A stretch of DNA of 14,702 nt from an uncultured Collinsella sp. (GCA_900754745.1 CAAEEB010000076.1:1-14702); one strand, 5' to 3'. Shown: positions 1-6,572, counted from the stretch's first letter. Made by a program: numbers and translations. Notes: generated from the letters alone by a model not told the origin.

Positions 1-203
1 AGCGAGGTAACGCGATCGAGCAGGACCGCGACGCCGGTGAGACCACTCGGAAGCAGGTCGGCGGGCCGAATGAACGCCTGGATCAGGAATGTCTGGAGGA
101 CGGCGGAAATGGTGACCGCCACGGCGGTGATGGCGCGGCGGACGATGGTGAGGCGGCCGAGCACGAGCACGCGGTCCGTGAGCTGTTCGATGGCGTTCGC
201 CAC
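1..203 (-). CDS. YitT/DUF161-like membrane protein, N-terminal part
   Basis: Only the first 67 codons are present; the gene continues past the left edge. The start is a GTG at 203, chosen because GAAAGGAG lies five bases upstream. After about 20 charged or polar residues there is a hydrophobic stretch (residues about 25-46), followed by a PADLLPSGLTGVAVLLDRVT segment. That segment resembles the first part of YitT/DUF161 proteins, where a membrane helix leads into a Pro-Gly-Gly/Ser-Gly-Leu-Thr-Gly turn. These are multi-pass inner-membrane proteins, mostly of unknown function. A candidate extended -10 promoter lies about 45 bases upstream. The family call rests on a short fragment; another small transporter family is possible. 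Confidence 0.6.
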   Translation of the reverse strand, partial: MANAIEQLTDRVLVLGRLTIVRRAITAVAVTISAVLQTFLIQAFIRPADLLPSGLTGVAVLLDRVTS

Positions 204-248
204 GCAGGCTCCTTTCGAAGGCAGATATAGTTGTGGGGCATGCCCGCG

Positions 249-257
249 ATTGTAGCA
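249..257 (-). promoter_or_regulatory. Extended -10 promoter of the YitT-like gene
   Basis: Read on the minus strand this is TGCTACAAT, a good match to the extended -10 consensus TGnTATAAT. It lies about 46 bases upstream of the GTG start at 203. No convincing -35 is present at the usual distance; a TTGAAG lies 20 bases further upstream, which is too far. An extended -10 can work without one. Confidence 0.45.
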
Positions 258-342
258 TGGAGCGTGCGGGAGCGCTTCAATTCACCCTCCCTCGACAACC
301 AAAGCGGGACCAGCAACCCCCACGACCAAAGGCCCAAATTAC

Positions 343-461
343 AAGTGAGTAGACTTTTTACGATCTGCCGAGCACACCCAAAACCGCCACCCATGTGACC
401 TGCGGTTTTACAAAGGAAGATATGCATTGTGCTCGGCCTGCGCCAAAAAGTCTACTCACTT
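343..461. repeat. Interrupted 119-bp palindrome between the HAD and YitT-like genes
   Basis: Three paired blocks are nested. A 17-bp perfect outer stem (343-359 with 445-461, beginning AAGTGAGTAGACTTTTT) encloses a 10-bp perfect stem (367-376 with 428-437). That in turn encloses an 8-bp stem (380-387 with 402-409, AAAACCGC/GCGGTTTT) with a 14-base loop. Unpaired seven-base segments separate the first two stems. It lies downstream of the HAD gene and upstream of the YitT-like promoter, so it may end HAD transcription. The rest of the 204-558 spacer shows nothing further that I can support, apart from the YitT-like promoter. Confidence 0.8.
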
Positions 462-558
462 AGCCCGAATCGAAGCCAAACGGATCAAAATAGAAACCAA
501 ATTGAGCCAATCCACCGCAAAAAACGTTTGAACCCGTGCTTCTCGCGGCGGATTGACA

Positions 559-1188
559 CTACAAAGCGGCCAAAATGTCGGTCAAATTATCGATAACGGC
601 ATCGGCTCGCGATTGATCGAGGTTAACGCCCTCGTGCGGACGCAGCGCCAGGACGCGGGCGCCGGAGCGCTTGCCGGCCTCGATACCCAAAGGCGAATCC
701 TCGATAACCAGGCACTCGGCGGGCTCCACACCCACCGCCTCCATGGCACGCAGGTAGATCTCGGGGTCGGGCTTAAACGCACTGCACTCGTGACCACTGA
801 TGGTGTAATCCAGCACGTCGGCGATGCTGGCAATCTCCACCAGCTCGTCGATCAACTCGCGATAGGACGAGCTCGCGATGGCACACTTCACGCCACGCTT
901 GTGTAGCTCACGCATTACCGGCTCCGTCTGCTCGTTGAGCAGCTCGGCATACGGAACGGGATGGTCCGGGCTATAGACCTGCCTATACTCCACGCGCAGA
1001 CGCTCGCGCAGCTCAACATCGTCGGGCACCAGCGCCTCCCAAATGGCAGGCTCGTTAGACCCCGAAAGATCGGGGATCTCGTCAAAGTGGAAGCCCTTCT
1101 CCTCCATAAACGCCACGCGACGACGGTTGTAGAACCACTCGGTATCGACCAGCACGCCGTCCATGTCAAACAGCACTGCCTTGATCAT
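559..1188 (-). CDS. HAD-superfamily phosphatase / beta-phosphoglucomutase-like
   Basis: A 209-residue cytoplasmic hydrolase of the beta-phosphoglucomutase-like HAD group (subfamily IA). Motif I is FDMDGVLVDTE near the N-terminus, with the nucleophile Asp and the acid/base Asp two residues later. Motif II is the Ser run in IASSS (about residue 106), motif III is the Lys of FKPDPEIY (about 139), and motif IV is IEDSPLG (about 162). A helical cap lies between motifs I and II. The ATG at 1188 is preferred because GAGAGGAG sits six bases upstream; the in-frame ATG at 1194 abuts that site. The gene follows the PTS-deglycase operon, separated by a terminator whose T tract ends six bases before the ribosome binding site. 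It could dephosphorylate or isomerise a sugar phosphate from the pathway; specificity cannot be read from the sequence. Confidence 0.88.
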   Translation of the reverse strand: MIKAVLFDMDGVLVDTEWFYNRRRVAFMEEKGFHFDEIPDLSGSNEPAIWEALVPDDVELRERLRVEYRQVYSPDHPVPYAELLNEQTEPVMRELHKRGVKCAIASSSYRELIDELVEIASIADVLDYTISGHECSAFKPDPEIYLRAMEAVGVEPAECLVIEDSPLGIEAGKRSGARVLALRPHEGVNLDQSRADAVIDNLTDILAAL

Positions 1189-1208
1189 ACGCATCTCCTC
1201 TCAAGAAC

Positions 1209-1243
1209 AAAAAAGGGGACGGGGCGCAAACCCCATCCCCTCT
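1209..1243 (-). terminator. Rho-independent terminator after the first deglycase gene
   Basis: On the minus strand GGGGATGGGG (1240-1231) pairs with CCCCGTCCCC (1224-1215). There is one U-G wobble and a six-base loop, followed directly by six T. It lies 32 bases after the deglycase stop codon and only six bases before the HAD ribosome binding site. There is no room for a HAD promoter in between, so HAD expression must come from read-through or from a promoter inside the upstream gene. Confidence 0.85.
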
Positions 1244-1274
1244 CAATCAACCCGTAAGGTCTACTTACTTGTGA

Positions 1275-2258
1275 TTAGTAGGAAAGCTTCCACATGTAGC
1301 GACGCATGGTCAGCGGGTGCTGACGGGCCTCGGCGATCTGGTTGCCGTACTCACGCATAACGGCGAGGTGCAGCAGCGGGTTGAAGTAGGTGATGACGCT
1401 CGCGGGCACGGCGTCAGCCAGGCCGTAGTCCTTGGAGTCGATCAGAGCGACCTTGGCGCCCATGCGCTCAAGGAAGGTGAGGGCGCGGGCGTCCATCGGA
1501 CGGGTGGCGCCATCGGACATGAAGAAGACGTAGGGCTTACCCTCGGTGGAAACCTCGAACGGGCCGTGGAAGTACTCGCCGGTGTTGTAGGCGGCGGCGT
1601 CGATCCACTGCATCTCGGTGAACAGGAAGGCGGCGTGAGAATAAGCCATCTTCTCGGAGGCACCGGAAGCCATGAAGTAGATCATCTTGTCGTCCTTGAA
1701 GTCCTCGGCGAACTTCTTGGCGAGCTTCTTGCAGTGCTGAGCGGCGTTCTCGCAGAGATCGAAGATGTTGGTGAGGCCGGTGATCATGTCCTCGTAGTGG
1801 TCATAGCCCTCGGTCTGCTGAAGGATCTCGAGAGCAAGAGCGATAGCATAGCCGGGCTTCTCGCACTTGGCAGCGTAGTTGGCGTGGAAGCCGTGAACGA
1901 TGACGTGGTCGGCGTCGACGGTCAGAGCGGAGCCAGCCTTGTTGGTGAGGGAGACGACCGGGCAGTTGTGCTTCTTGGCGGTCTTGTTGGCCTCGACGGT
2001 CTCGGGCGTGGAGCCACCGAGGGAGCAGGTGATCACGAAGGTGTGCTCGTTGACCCAGGAGGGCGTGTCGTAGTTGAACTCGTTAGCGGTGAAGATCTGA
2101 ACGTTCAGCTTGTCCGTGTTGTTGGCCAGGAAGTACTTGGCGGGGTACAGGTCGGACATGGAAGCGCCGCAGCCGACGAAGGCGACGCTGTGGATCTCGT
2201 GGTTGGACAGGACGTCAGCGACGATCTGCTTAGGGAGGTTAAGGTCGATCTCGTACAT
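1275..2258 (-). CDS. SIS-domain sugar-phosphate deglycase, FraB/GfrE/GfrF-like (first copy)
   Basis: A 327-residue protein with two SIS domains (about 10-150 and 180-310). Deglycases of this group cleave 6-phosphorylated Amadori compounds into hexose 6-phosphate and an amino acid. Family signatures seen: VGCGASMSDLYPAKYF (28-43), ILQQTEGYDHYED (145-157), GEYFHGPFE (227-235) and a C-terminus ARQHPLTMRRYMWKLSY that closely resembles my recollection of Salmonella FraB. Glu215 and His231 align with FraB Glu214 and His230, the catalytic pair. The start at 2258 is chosen because AAAGGA lies nine bases upstream; an ATG at 2267 abuts that site. It is the fourth gene after EIIAB, EIIC and EIID, with a 198-base structured spacer before it. 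Substrate (fructoselysine, glucoselysine, fructose-asparagine or other) is unknown. A GlmS- or AgaS-type aminosugar isomerase is the main alternative. Confidence 0.85.
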   Translation of the reverse strand: MYEIDLNLPKQIVADVLSNHEIHSVAFVGCGASMSDLYPAKYFLANNTDKLNVQIFTANEFNYDTPSWVNEHTFVITCSLGGSTPETVEANKTAKKHNCPVVSLTNKAGSALTVDADHVIVHGFHANYAAKCEKPGYAIALALEILQQTEGYDHYEDMITGLTNIFDLCENAAQHCKKLAKKFAEDFKDDKMIYFMASGASEKMAYSHAAFLFTEMQWIDAAAYNTGEYFHGPFEVSTEGKPYVFFMSDGATRPMDARALTFLERMGAKVALIDSKDYGLADAVPASVITYFNPLLHLAVMREYGNQIAEARQHPLTMRRYMWKLSY

Positions 2259-2350
2259 CTGACACATTCCTTTCGATTTTTGCGGCGTCACATTGCCGGG
2301 CGCTCGCAGGGTTACCGTGGTTTGGACCGAGTCGCCGGCCCGTTGAGGAT

Positions 2351-2377
2351 GTGACAAAGGAACTGTCCCTTTGACAC
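2351..2377 (-). other. Hairpin in the EIID-deglycase spacer
   Basis: GTGACAAAGG (2351-2360) and CCTTTGACAC (2368-2377) pair except for one position, around a seven-base loop. No T run follows on the minus strand, so it is not a classic terminator. It lies between the EIID and deglycase genes and could slow polymerase or protect mRNA ends. Confidence 0.5.
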
Positions 2378-2391
2378 ATTTAGGAATGGAA

Positions 2392-2422
2392 GCCTGCCTG
2401 GGGTATGGGATGCCAGGCAGGC
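2392..2422 (-). other. Strong intercistronic stem-loop after the EIID gene
   Basis: A perfect 10-bp GC-rich stem (GCCTGCCTGG at 2392-2401 with CCAGGCAGGC at 2413-2422) encloses an 11-base loop, 35 bases after the EIID stop codon. No T tract follows on the minus strand. Such structures often set unequal transcript levels within an operon, either by protecting the upstream mRNA or by partial termination. Here it would separate the transporter genes from the deglycase gene. Confidence 0.65.
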
Positions 2423-2456
2423 CCCCGGGGGAAAGCGGTTAGACGCTTAGTCGCGA

Positions 2457-3290
2457 CTAGGCCAGGATGCCGGCCGCGGAGAGGGCGATGCCGCCCACGA
2501 TGGCGATCACGAGAAGCCAACCGGTGTTGACGTTCTTCTTGATGAGCCAGTACATAAGGCCGGTGAGGCCGAGGGAGATCATCTGGGGCATCATGCCGTC
2601 CAGGATGTCCTGGATAACGACGGTGCCCTCAGCGAACTGCAGCGGGGTGGTGGCGCCGATCAGCGTGGCGATCATGCCGCCCACGGACATAAGACCCACG
2701 ATGCCGCAGACATACATGAGCTTCTCCATGAGGTCGCCGCCCTGAAGCTTGCTCAGGTACTCGTGGCCGCCCTGATAGCCCATCTTGGCTGCGAACCAAG
2801 TGATCAGCACAGAGGGGACGATGGAGATGAGCATGGCCAGGATCGGGCCCATGATGGAGCCCTGCTGAGCCAGCTGAACGCCCAGGCCAAAGGCGATAAC
2901 GCGGATGGTGCCCTGGAAGAAGGAGTCACCGATACCGGAAAGCGGACCCATGAGGGAGGTCTTGACCGCGTTGATCGAATCGGGATCGAAGTTCTCGGGA
3001 TCCTTGGCGTACTCCTCCTCCATGGAGGCGGAGAGGCCCAGGATGAAAGCGCTCGTCTGCGGGGTGCAGTTGTAGAACGCCATGTGACGGTGGTAAGCCT
3101 CTTTCTTAGCAGCGAGCTGCTTGGGGTCGGACTCATCCGGATAGAGGCGATCGAGCGTGGGAACCATGCCGTAGAGGAAGCCCATGTTCATCTGACGCTC
3201 GTAGTTCCAAGAAGCCTGGATGGCCCAGGAGCGCCAGAAGAACTGGCTGACCTTCTTGTTCAGGGACACGTCCTTGGTTGCGGTTGCCAT
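2457..3290 (-). CDS. PTS mannose-family EIID component
   Basis: A 277-residue membrane protein that, with EIIC, forms the sugar channel of a mannose/fructose/sorbose-family phosphotransferase system. The family hallmark MGPLSGIGDS is at residues 114-123, after an N-terminal region with typical WAIQASWNYERQMNMGFLYG and FYNCTPQTSAFILG segments. Several hydrophobic helices fill the second half, with a final helix at the C-terminus. The start at 3290 follows AGGAGG by eight bases. The gene begins 13 bases after the EIIC stop codon, and its ribosome binding site overlaps the end of EIIC, so the two are probably translated together. It ends before a structured spacer leading to the deglycase gene. 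Sugar specificity cannot be read from EIID; the deglycase neighbours suggest a glycated amino acid. Confidence 0.95.
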   Translation of the reverse strand: MATATKDVSLNKKVSQFFWRSWAIQASWNYERQMNMGFLYGMVPTLDRLYPDESDPKQLAAKKEAYHRHMAFYNCTPQTSAFILGLSASMEEEYAKDPENFDPDSINAVKTSLMGPLSGIGDSFFQGTIRVIAFGLGVQLAQQGSIMGPILAMLISIVPSVLITWFAAKMGYQGGHEYLSKLQGGDLMEKLMYVCGIVGLMSVGGMIATLIGATTPLQFAEGTVVIQDILDGMMPQMISLGLTGLMYWLIKKNVNTGWLLVIAIVGGIALSAAGILA

Positions 3291-3303
3291 AGTGTGTTCC
3301 TCC

Positions 3304-4098
3304 TTAGTCTTCGTCGTCTTCGAGCGGATCGTAGTCGGAATCGACACCGGCGGCTGCATGGGAACCGTTGAACTTGAAGCCCATGAAGACGACAGCCAGG
3401 CACACGCCGATCAGAGCGACCGCGATGACGGACAGGTTGAGGTAAGCGGCGAGCAGGAAACCGATGAACAGGAACGGAGTCATACCCTTCTTGATCATCA
3501 TGGTGAGCAGCAGGGCCAAGCCGTAGGCGGTCATGATCTTGGTCGAAACGTTAAGACCAGTGGACAGCCACTCGGGAACCATGTTGACGATGGCCTGAAC
3601 CAGGTCGGTACCAACAAAGACGGCGAGGAAGATCGGCAGGAAGTACATGACAGCGTACAGACCGGAGCCGGCGCAGATGTGCATACGGTAGGCGGTCTTG
3701 AAGTTACCGTTATCGATCGCGTTATCTGCCACATGGGTGAGGGCGGCGATGATGGAACGGAACACGATGCCGAGGAGCTGACCCAGGACGGCGACCGGGA
3801 TGGCGATCGTCATGGCGGTCTCGGCGGAAGCATCGGTCAGGCACGCAAAGGCAGCGGCCACGATGCCGCCCAGGACCATATCGGGCGGAACGGCGGCGCC
3901 GACCTGCACCAGGCCCATGGACACGAGCTCGACGGCGGCGCCGACGGCGAGGCCGGTGGGCACATCGCCCAGCAGCAGGCCGACGAGCGTAGCACCGACG
4001 AGGGGCTGCTCGAAGTTAAGACGACCGAGCAGGCGGGAGTCCCACATGCAGAACACGCCGACGAGGCCGACGAGCACCGCACTGATGAACGTATTCAT
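3304..4098 (-). CDS. PTS mannose-family EIIC component
   Basis: A 264-residue, highly hydrophobic permease subunit of a mannose-family PTS. It has the usual early EQPLVGATLVGLLLGD segment (30-45), in which the family carries conserved Pro and Gly residues. The VGAAVPPDMVLGGI stretch (66-79) belongs to the substrate-pore region. About seven to eight membrane segments follow, ending in a short acidic tail (DSDYDPLEDDED). The start at 4098 is preceded by GAAAGGAGAAGGGT. It lies 36 bases after the EIIAB stop and 13 bases before EIID, as expected for one operon. Gene order EIIAB-EIIC-EIID matches the family. The acidic tail is slightly unusual but has no clear meaning. Confidence 0.95.
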   Translation of the reverse strand: MNTFISAVLVGLVGVFCMWDSRLLGRLNFEQPLVGATLVGLLLGDVPTGLAVGAAVELVSMGLVQVGAAVPPDMVLGGIVAAAFACLTDASAETAMTIAIPVAVLGQLLGIVFRSIIAALTHVADNAIDNGNFKTAYRMHICAGSGLYAVMYFLPIFLAVFVGTDLVQAIVNMVPEWLSTGLNVSTKIMTAYGLALLLTMMIKKGMTPFLFIGFLLAAYLNLSVIAVALIGVCLAVVFMGFKFNGSHAAAGVDSDYDPLEDDED

Positions 4099-4134
4099 AC
4101 CCTTCTCCTTTCAGTCAGGCAAATGCCTGGTTGC

Positions 4135-5058
4135 TTACAGCTTGGCGTCGATGTCGACGCTCTGATACGTGGGGGTCTGCTGGACGTAGAGCTTGATACC
4201 CATGTCGAGCAGCTGGTTGACGTCGGCCTTCTGGGTGGCGTCGAGGAAGACGGAGCTGTCCTTGCCGCCGACCTGATCGGCACCGTCGTGGTTGGCGGTG
4301 GCGCCCAGGTTGATGGCGTCGAGCTTGTAGCCCTGGCAGAACTGCAGCATCTCGGCCGTGTTGCCAAAGACGAACATGACGCGCTCGCCGAGGGTGTTGA
4401 GCTTGTCCATCTTGGCGAGGGCGCGCTCGACGGTGAAGACGTTCAGGCGCACGCCCTGGGGCTTAGCCAGCTTAAGAGCGCCCTTCTTGATGTCATCGTT
4501 GGCGGCAGCGTTGTCGACGACGATGATGCGCTCGGCCTGAACCTTGGTGGTCCAGGTAAAGACGACCTGGCCGTGCAGCAGACGGTAGTCAAGACGTGCG
4601 AGGACAATCTTGGCGGGACCGGAGCTGTGACGGGACGCCTTGGCCTTCTTGGCGGGAGCCGCGGCGGCCTCGACCGGTGCGTTGGGGTTGGTCAGACCGG
4701 TGCGGGCCTCGTTGATGAGGGCTGCGAGCTCGGCACCCTTGACGGGGACGGGGCTCATAGCGAGCGTGAGCGCCAGCGGGATGTTGAAACCGCTGACAAC
4801 CGTGAACTTCGTGCCGTTCTTGGAAAGCTCGACCATGCTGTTGTTGACCGAGCTGCCGAGCATATCGGTCAGCACATAGACGGTGTCGTCCGCGTTGAAC
4901 GTGGCGATCATAGCCTCAACCTTATTGGTGATGGGCTCCTTGTCGTCACGAGCAAGCGACACGACGTGGACGTTCGACACGTCGCCGAGAACCATCTCGA
5001 GCGTGTCTTTGGCGCCTGCGGCCAGGCCGCCATGAGATGCGAGAATGATCTGATTCAT
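4135..5058 (-). CDS. PTS mannose-family fused EIIAB
   Basis: A 307-residue cytoplasmic phosphotransfer protein. The EIIA domain (about 1-123) has the phospho-accepting His9 in the motif LASHGG. An Ala/Pro/Lys-rich linker (about 124-148) joins it to the EIIB domain (about 149-307). The EIIB active His162 lies in RLDYRLLHGQV, close to the usual RIDDRLIHGQV. Phosphate would pass from HPr to His9, then His162, then the incoming sugar, so the substrate arrives phosphorylated. The ATG at 5058 follows AGGAGGAGG by four bases. It is the first gene of the operon. In the Salmonella Gfr system EIIA and EIIB are separate proteins, while here they are fused as in E. coli ManX. Family is certain; the sugar is not. 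Confidence 0.95.
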   Translation of the reverse strand: MNQIILASHGGLAAGAKDTLEMVLGDVSNVHVVSLARDDKEPITNKVEAMIATFNADDTVYVLTDMLGSSVNNSMVELSKNGTKFTVVSGFNIPLALTLAMSPVPVKGAELAALINEARTGLTNPNAPVEAAAAPAKKAKASRHSSGPAKIVLARLDYRLLHGQVVFTWTTKVQAERIIVVDNAAANDDIKKGALKLAKPQGVRLNVFTVERALAKMDKLNTLGERVMFVFGNTAEMLQFCQGYKLDAINLGATANHDGADQVGGKDSSVFLDATQKADVNQLLDMGIKLYVQQTPTYQSVDIDAKL

Positions 5059-5074
5059 CTTGCCTCCTCCTTTT

Positions 5075-5126
5075 CGTTATGGTCATTATAACGTCTTATA
5101 CGTTGCTTATATTGCTAATTAGTATA
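5075..5126 (-). promoter_or_regulatory. Promoter/operator region of the PTS operon
   Basis: Upstream of the EIIAB start the minus strand holds a perfect TATAAT (5090-5085) and a second candidate -10, TATACT (5126-5121), both without a strong -35. The TATAAT is embedded in a 19-bp imperfect palindrome, CGTTAT-N7-ATAACG (5075-5093). Bases 5075-5090 reappear with only two differences in front of the EamA gene. This is the likely binding site of a regulator shared by the two promoters. The remainder of the spacer up to 5241 has no clear terminator for the EamA gene. Confidence 0.5.
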
Positions 5127-5241
5127 AAGACCGTTCGCGGGTGAAAATCGACCGTTGACGGGTTTAACGCACTTGAAACGTTGGGGCCGGGTAGGCCGGC
5201 GCTGGCTGGATAACCCCAGGTCAGACCCTGCGCGCAATCCT

Positions 5242-6324
5242 CTATCGCACGAAGTACCAGGGGCTTTCCTGCACGGTGGGTTCCAGCGCGATGCCGGTGC
5301 GCTCCTTAAACAGATCCATGTCCTGCGATTTCTCCGTCCACCACGCGTTGGGCTTAAAGGTCATGCTCTCAATGACATGACCGACAAACACACTGTTGCG
5401 CAGCTTAGAGAAGTCGGTGTTCATAATCAGGATGGACGCGAGCACCAGCACGATGCCCAGGACTTTGATCGCGCCGGCGGGCTCGGCGTAGACACCAATG
5501 CCCAGCAGTACGGTGACGACCGTCTCGAATGACATTACGACGGGAACTTTCGATGTCTCGAGCCCCATGGACAGACCCTGCATATATAAGATGTAGGCCA
5601 CAGCTGTGGGGATGAGTCCAAAGCCAAGGAACAGCAGCAGCAGCTGTGGCGACATTGCCGCGGCAACATCCGGCCACGGAGCCGCGATAGCCGCCATAAC
5701 CGCACCGCCAAAAACAAAGCCCCAAAACGTGACAGCCAGCGGGTGGACCGTCTTGGTTGCTATCCGGCTAAACACCGCGAGCGACGCACCACAAAGGCCT
5801 GCAATCACGCCCGACGTGACGCCCCAAACCGAAAAATGGAAACCGGAAAGGTCGCCATTGGTCACCGCAAGCACGCAGCCAACGATGTTAAAGATAATGG
5901 CAACGAGCTTGTTGGGGGTCACGTCCTCGCGATAAAGCACGCGGCCGAGCACGACGCCAAACACCGGCGAGGTGTAGAGCAGCACCGAGGCCGTAGACAT
6001 ACCCACTTCGCGCATGCACTCGTAATAGCAGGTGTTGGCGGCGGCCAGACCGACGATACCGACAAGCGCGCAGGGGACGAGCTCTTTAGGGCTTGCCTTG
6101 AACAGGGCCAGCGGACCCTGAGCCACGGTAGACCCCTCACCCGGACGGCAACCCATAAACATCAGGACCGGCGCCAAGATAAGCGCTCCGACCAACAAGC
6201 GAAAGGCAGCCATGCTCTGGGACGAAACGCCCATGGCCGAGATGCCGTTTACAAAGATTCCGATGCTGCCCCACATAAGCGCGGCGACCAGCACCAGCAC
6301 ATAGCCCAGATTGCTTTTCTTCAA
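5242..6324 (-). CDS. DMT-superfamily EamA transporter with C-terminal extension
   Basis: A 360-residue inner-membrane transporter with two EamA repeats (about 5-155 and 165-300) and about ten membrane helices. Family features include the N-terminal YVLVLVAALMWGSIGIFVNG helix, FRLLVGALIL, and the second-repeat SFETVVTVLLGIGVYAEP. Members export amino acids and other small metabolites. I chose TTG at 6324 because GAGGAGG lies five bases upstream; a longer GTG start at 6360 lacks such a site and would lie at about the predicted transcription start. After the last helix there is an unusual polar tail of about 58 residues (302-360) that I do not recognise. The gene lies between the PTS operon and the second deglycase gene and shares a promoter motif with the former, so export of a pathway product is plausible but unproven. 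Confidence 0.85.
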   Translation of the reverse strand: MKKSNLGYVLVLVAALMWGSIGIFVNGISAMGVSSQSMAAFRLLVGALILAPVLMFMGCRPGEGSTVAQGPLALFKASPKELVPCALVGIVGLAAANTCYYECMREVGMSTASVLLYTSPVFGVVLGRVLYREDVTPNKLVAIIFNIVGCVLAVTNGDLSGFHFSVWGVTSGVIAGLCGASLAVFSRIATKTVHPLAVTFWGFVFGGAVMAAIAAPWPDVAAAMSPQLLLLFLGFGLIPTAVAYILYMQGLSMGLETSKVPVVMSFETVVTVLLGIGVYAEPAGAIKVLGIVLVLASILIMNTDFSKLRNSVFVGHVIESMTFKPNAWWTEKSQDMDLFKERTGIALEPTVQESPWYFVR

Positions 6325-6364
6325 CGCAGCCTCCTCGGTATTGTTTCCAATATGTTTCACACTA

Positions 6365-6392
6365 CGTTATAGTCGTTATATACATTTTTCAA
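6365..6392 (-). promoter_or_regulatory. Promoter/operator of the EamA gene
   Basis: On the minus strand TTGAAA (6392-6387) lies 15 bases before TATAAC (6371-6366), a usable though short-spaced promoter. Bases 6365-6380, plus-strand CGTTATAGTCGTTATA, match the PTS-operon site CGTTATGGTCATTATA (5075-5090) at 14 of 16 positions. Transcription would start near 6358, which argues against the GTG at 6360 and for the TTG at 6324. Confidence 0.45.
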
Positions 6393-6418
6393 GACACAAA
6401 TCGGTGAGCGGAAAAGCG

Positions 6419-6498
6419 ATCCGCTGGGGACGGAGGAAAACGGATCACTGATGAGCTGGTCTGAGTCAGTGATCCGTTTTCCTCCGTCCCCAGCGGAT
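6419..6498. repeat. Perfect 33-bp-arm palindrome with self-palindromic arms
   Basis: Arms 6419-6451 and 6466-6498 are perfect reverse complements around a 14-base centre. Within each half GATCCG and CGGAT(C) also face each other (6418-6423 with 6441-6446, and 6471-6476 with 6494-6498). The DNA or RNA could therefore fold as one long hairpin or as two short ones. It lies downstream of the second deglycase gene and just upstream of the EamA promoter. There is no T run after it on either strand. Confidence 0.9.
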
Positions 6499-6507
6499 TA
6501 CTTGGCG

Positions 6508-6572
6508 GTTGCGGTGAAATAGTTCCTAAATAGAGGCTTCAAGCCCCCAAACAGGAACTATTCCACCGCAAC
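6508..6572. repeat. 20-bp-arm inverted repeat after the second deglycase gene
   Basis: Arms 6508-6527 and 6553-6572 match at 19 of 20 positions, with a 25-base loop that itself contains the small palindrome GGCTTCAAGCC (6534-6544). It begins 36 bases after the stop codon of the second deglycase and is nine bases from the next palindrome. It may stop or stabilise the deglycase transcript, though no T tract follows. Confidence 0.85.

Noticed and set aside
83..427. A 114-codon minus-strand frame running across the palindrome and the YitT-like start
   Set aside because: It overlaps the better supported YitT-like frame, passes through the inverted repeat and shows no family features.
1317..2354. 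A 345-codon plus-strand frame opposite the first deglycase gene
   Set aside because: The opposite frame has conserved SIS motifs and a ribosome binding site; this one has only repetitive Val/Gly/Leu/Asp composition.
2259..2357. Longer start for the first deglycase gene
   Set aside because: The extra 33 residues are translated spacer DNA containing a hairpin and lack a ribosome binding site. The AAAGGA nine bases before 2258 decides the start.
3220..5091. A 623-codon open frame on the plus strand opposite the PTS genes
   Set aside because: It is the mirror of well-supported EIIAB, EIIC and EIID genes. High GC at third positions removes stops from the opposite strand. The protein is a low-complexity Gly/Asp/His/Val mixture with no recognisable domain.
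5160..5241. Terminator after the EamA gene
   Set aside because: Only a 5-bp GCCGG/CCGGC stem with poor flanking pairing and no T tract is present, which is too weak to call.
6325..6360. GTG start at 6360 for the EamA gene
   Set aside because: It would lie at about the predicted transcription start and has no ribosome binding site, whereas GAGGAGG sits five bases before TTG at 6324.
6419..6572. Tandem palindromes as a CRISPR array or an intact insertion sequence
   Set aside because: There are no regularly spaced direct repeats, no transposase frame and no visible target-site duplication at the ends.
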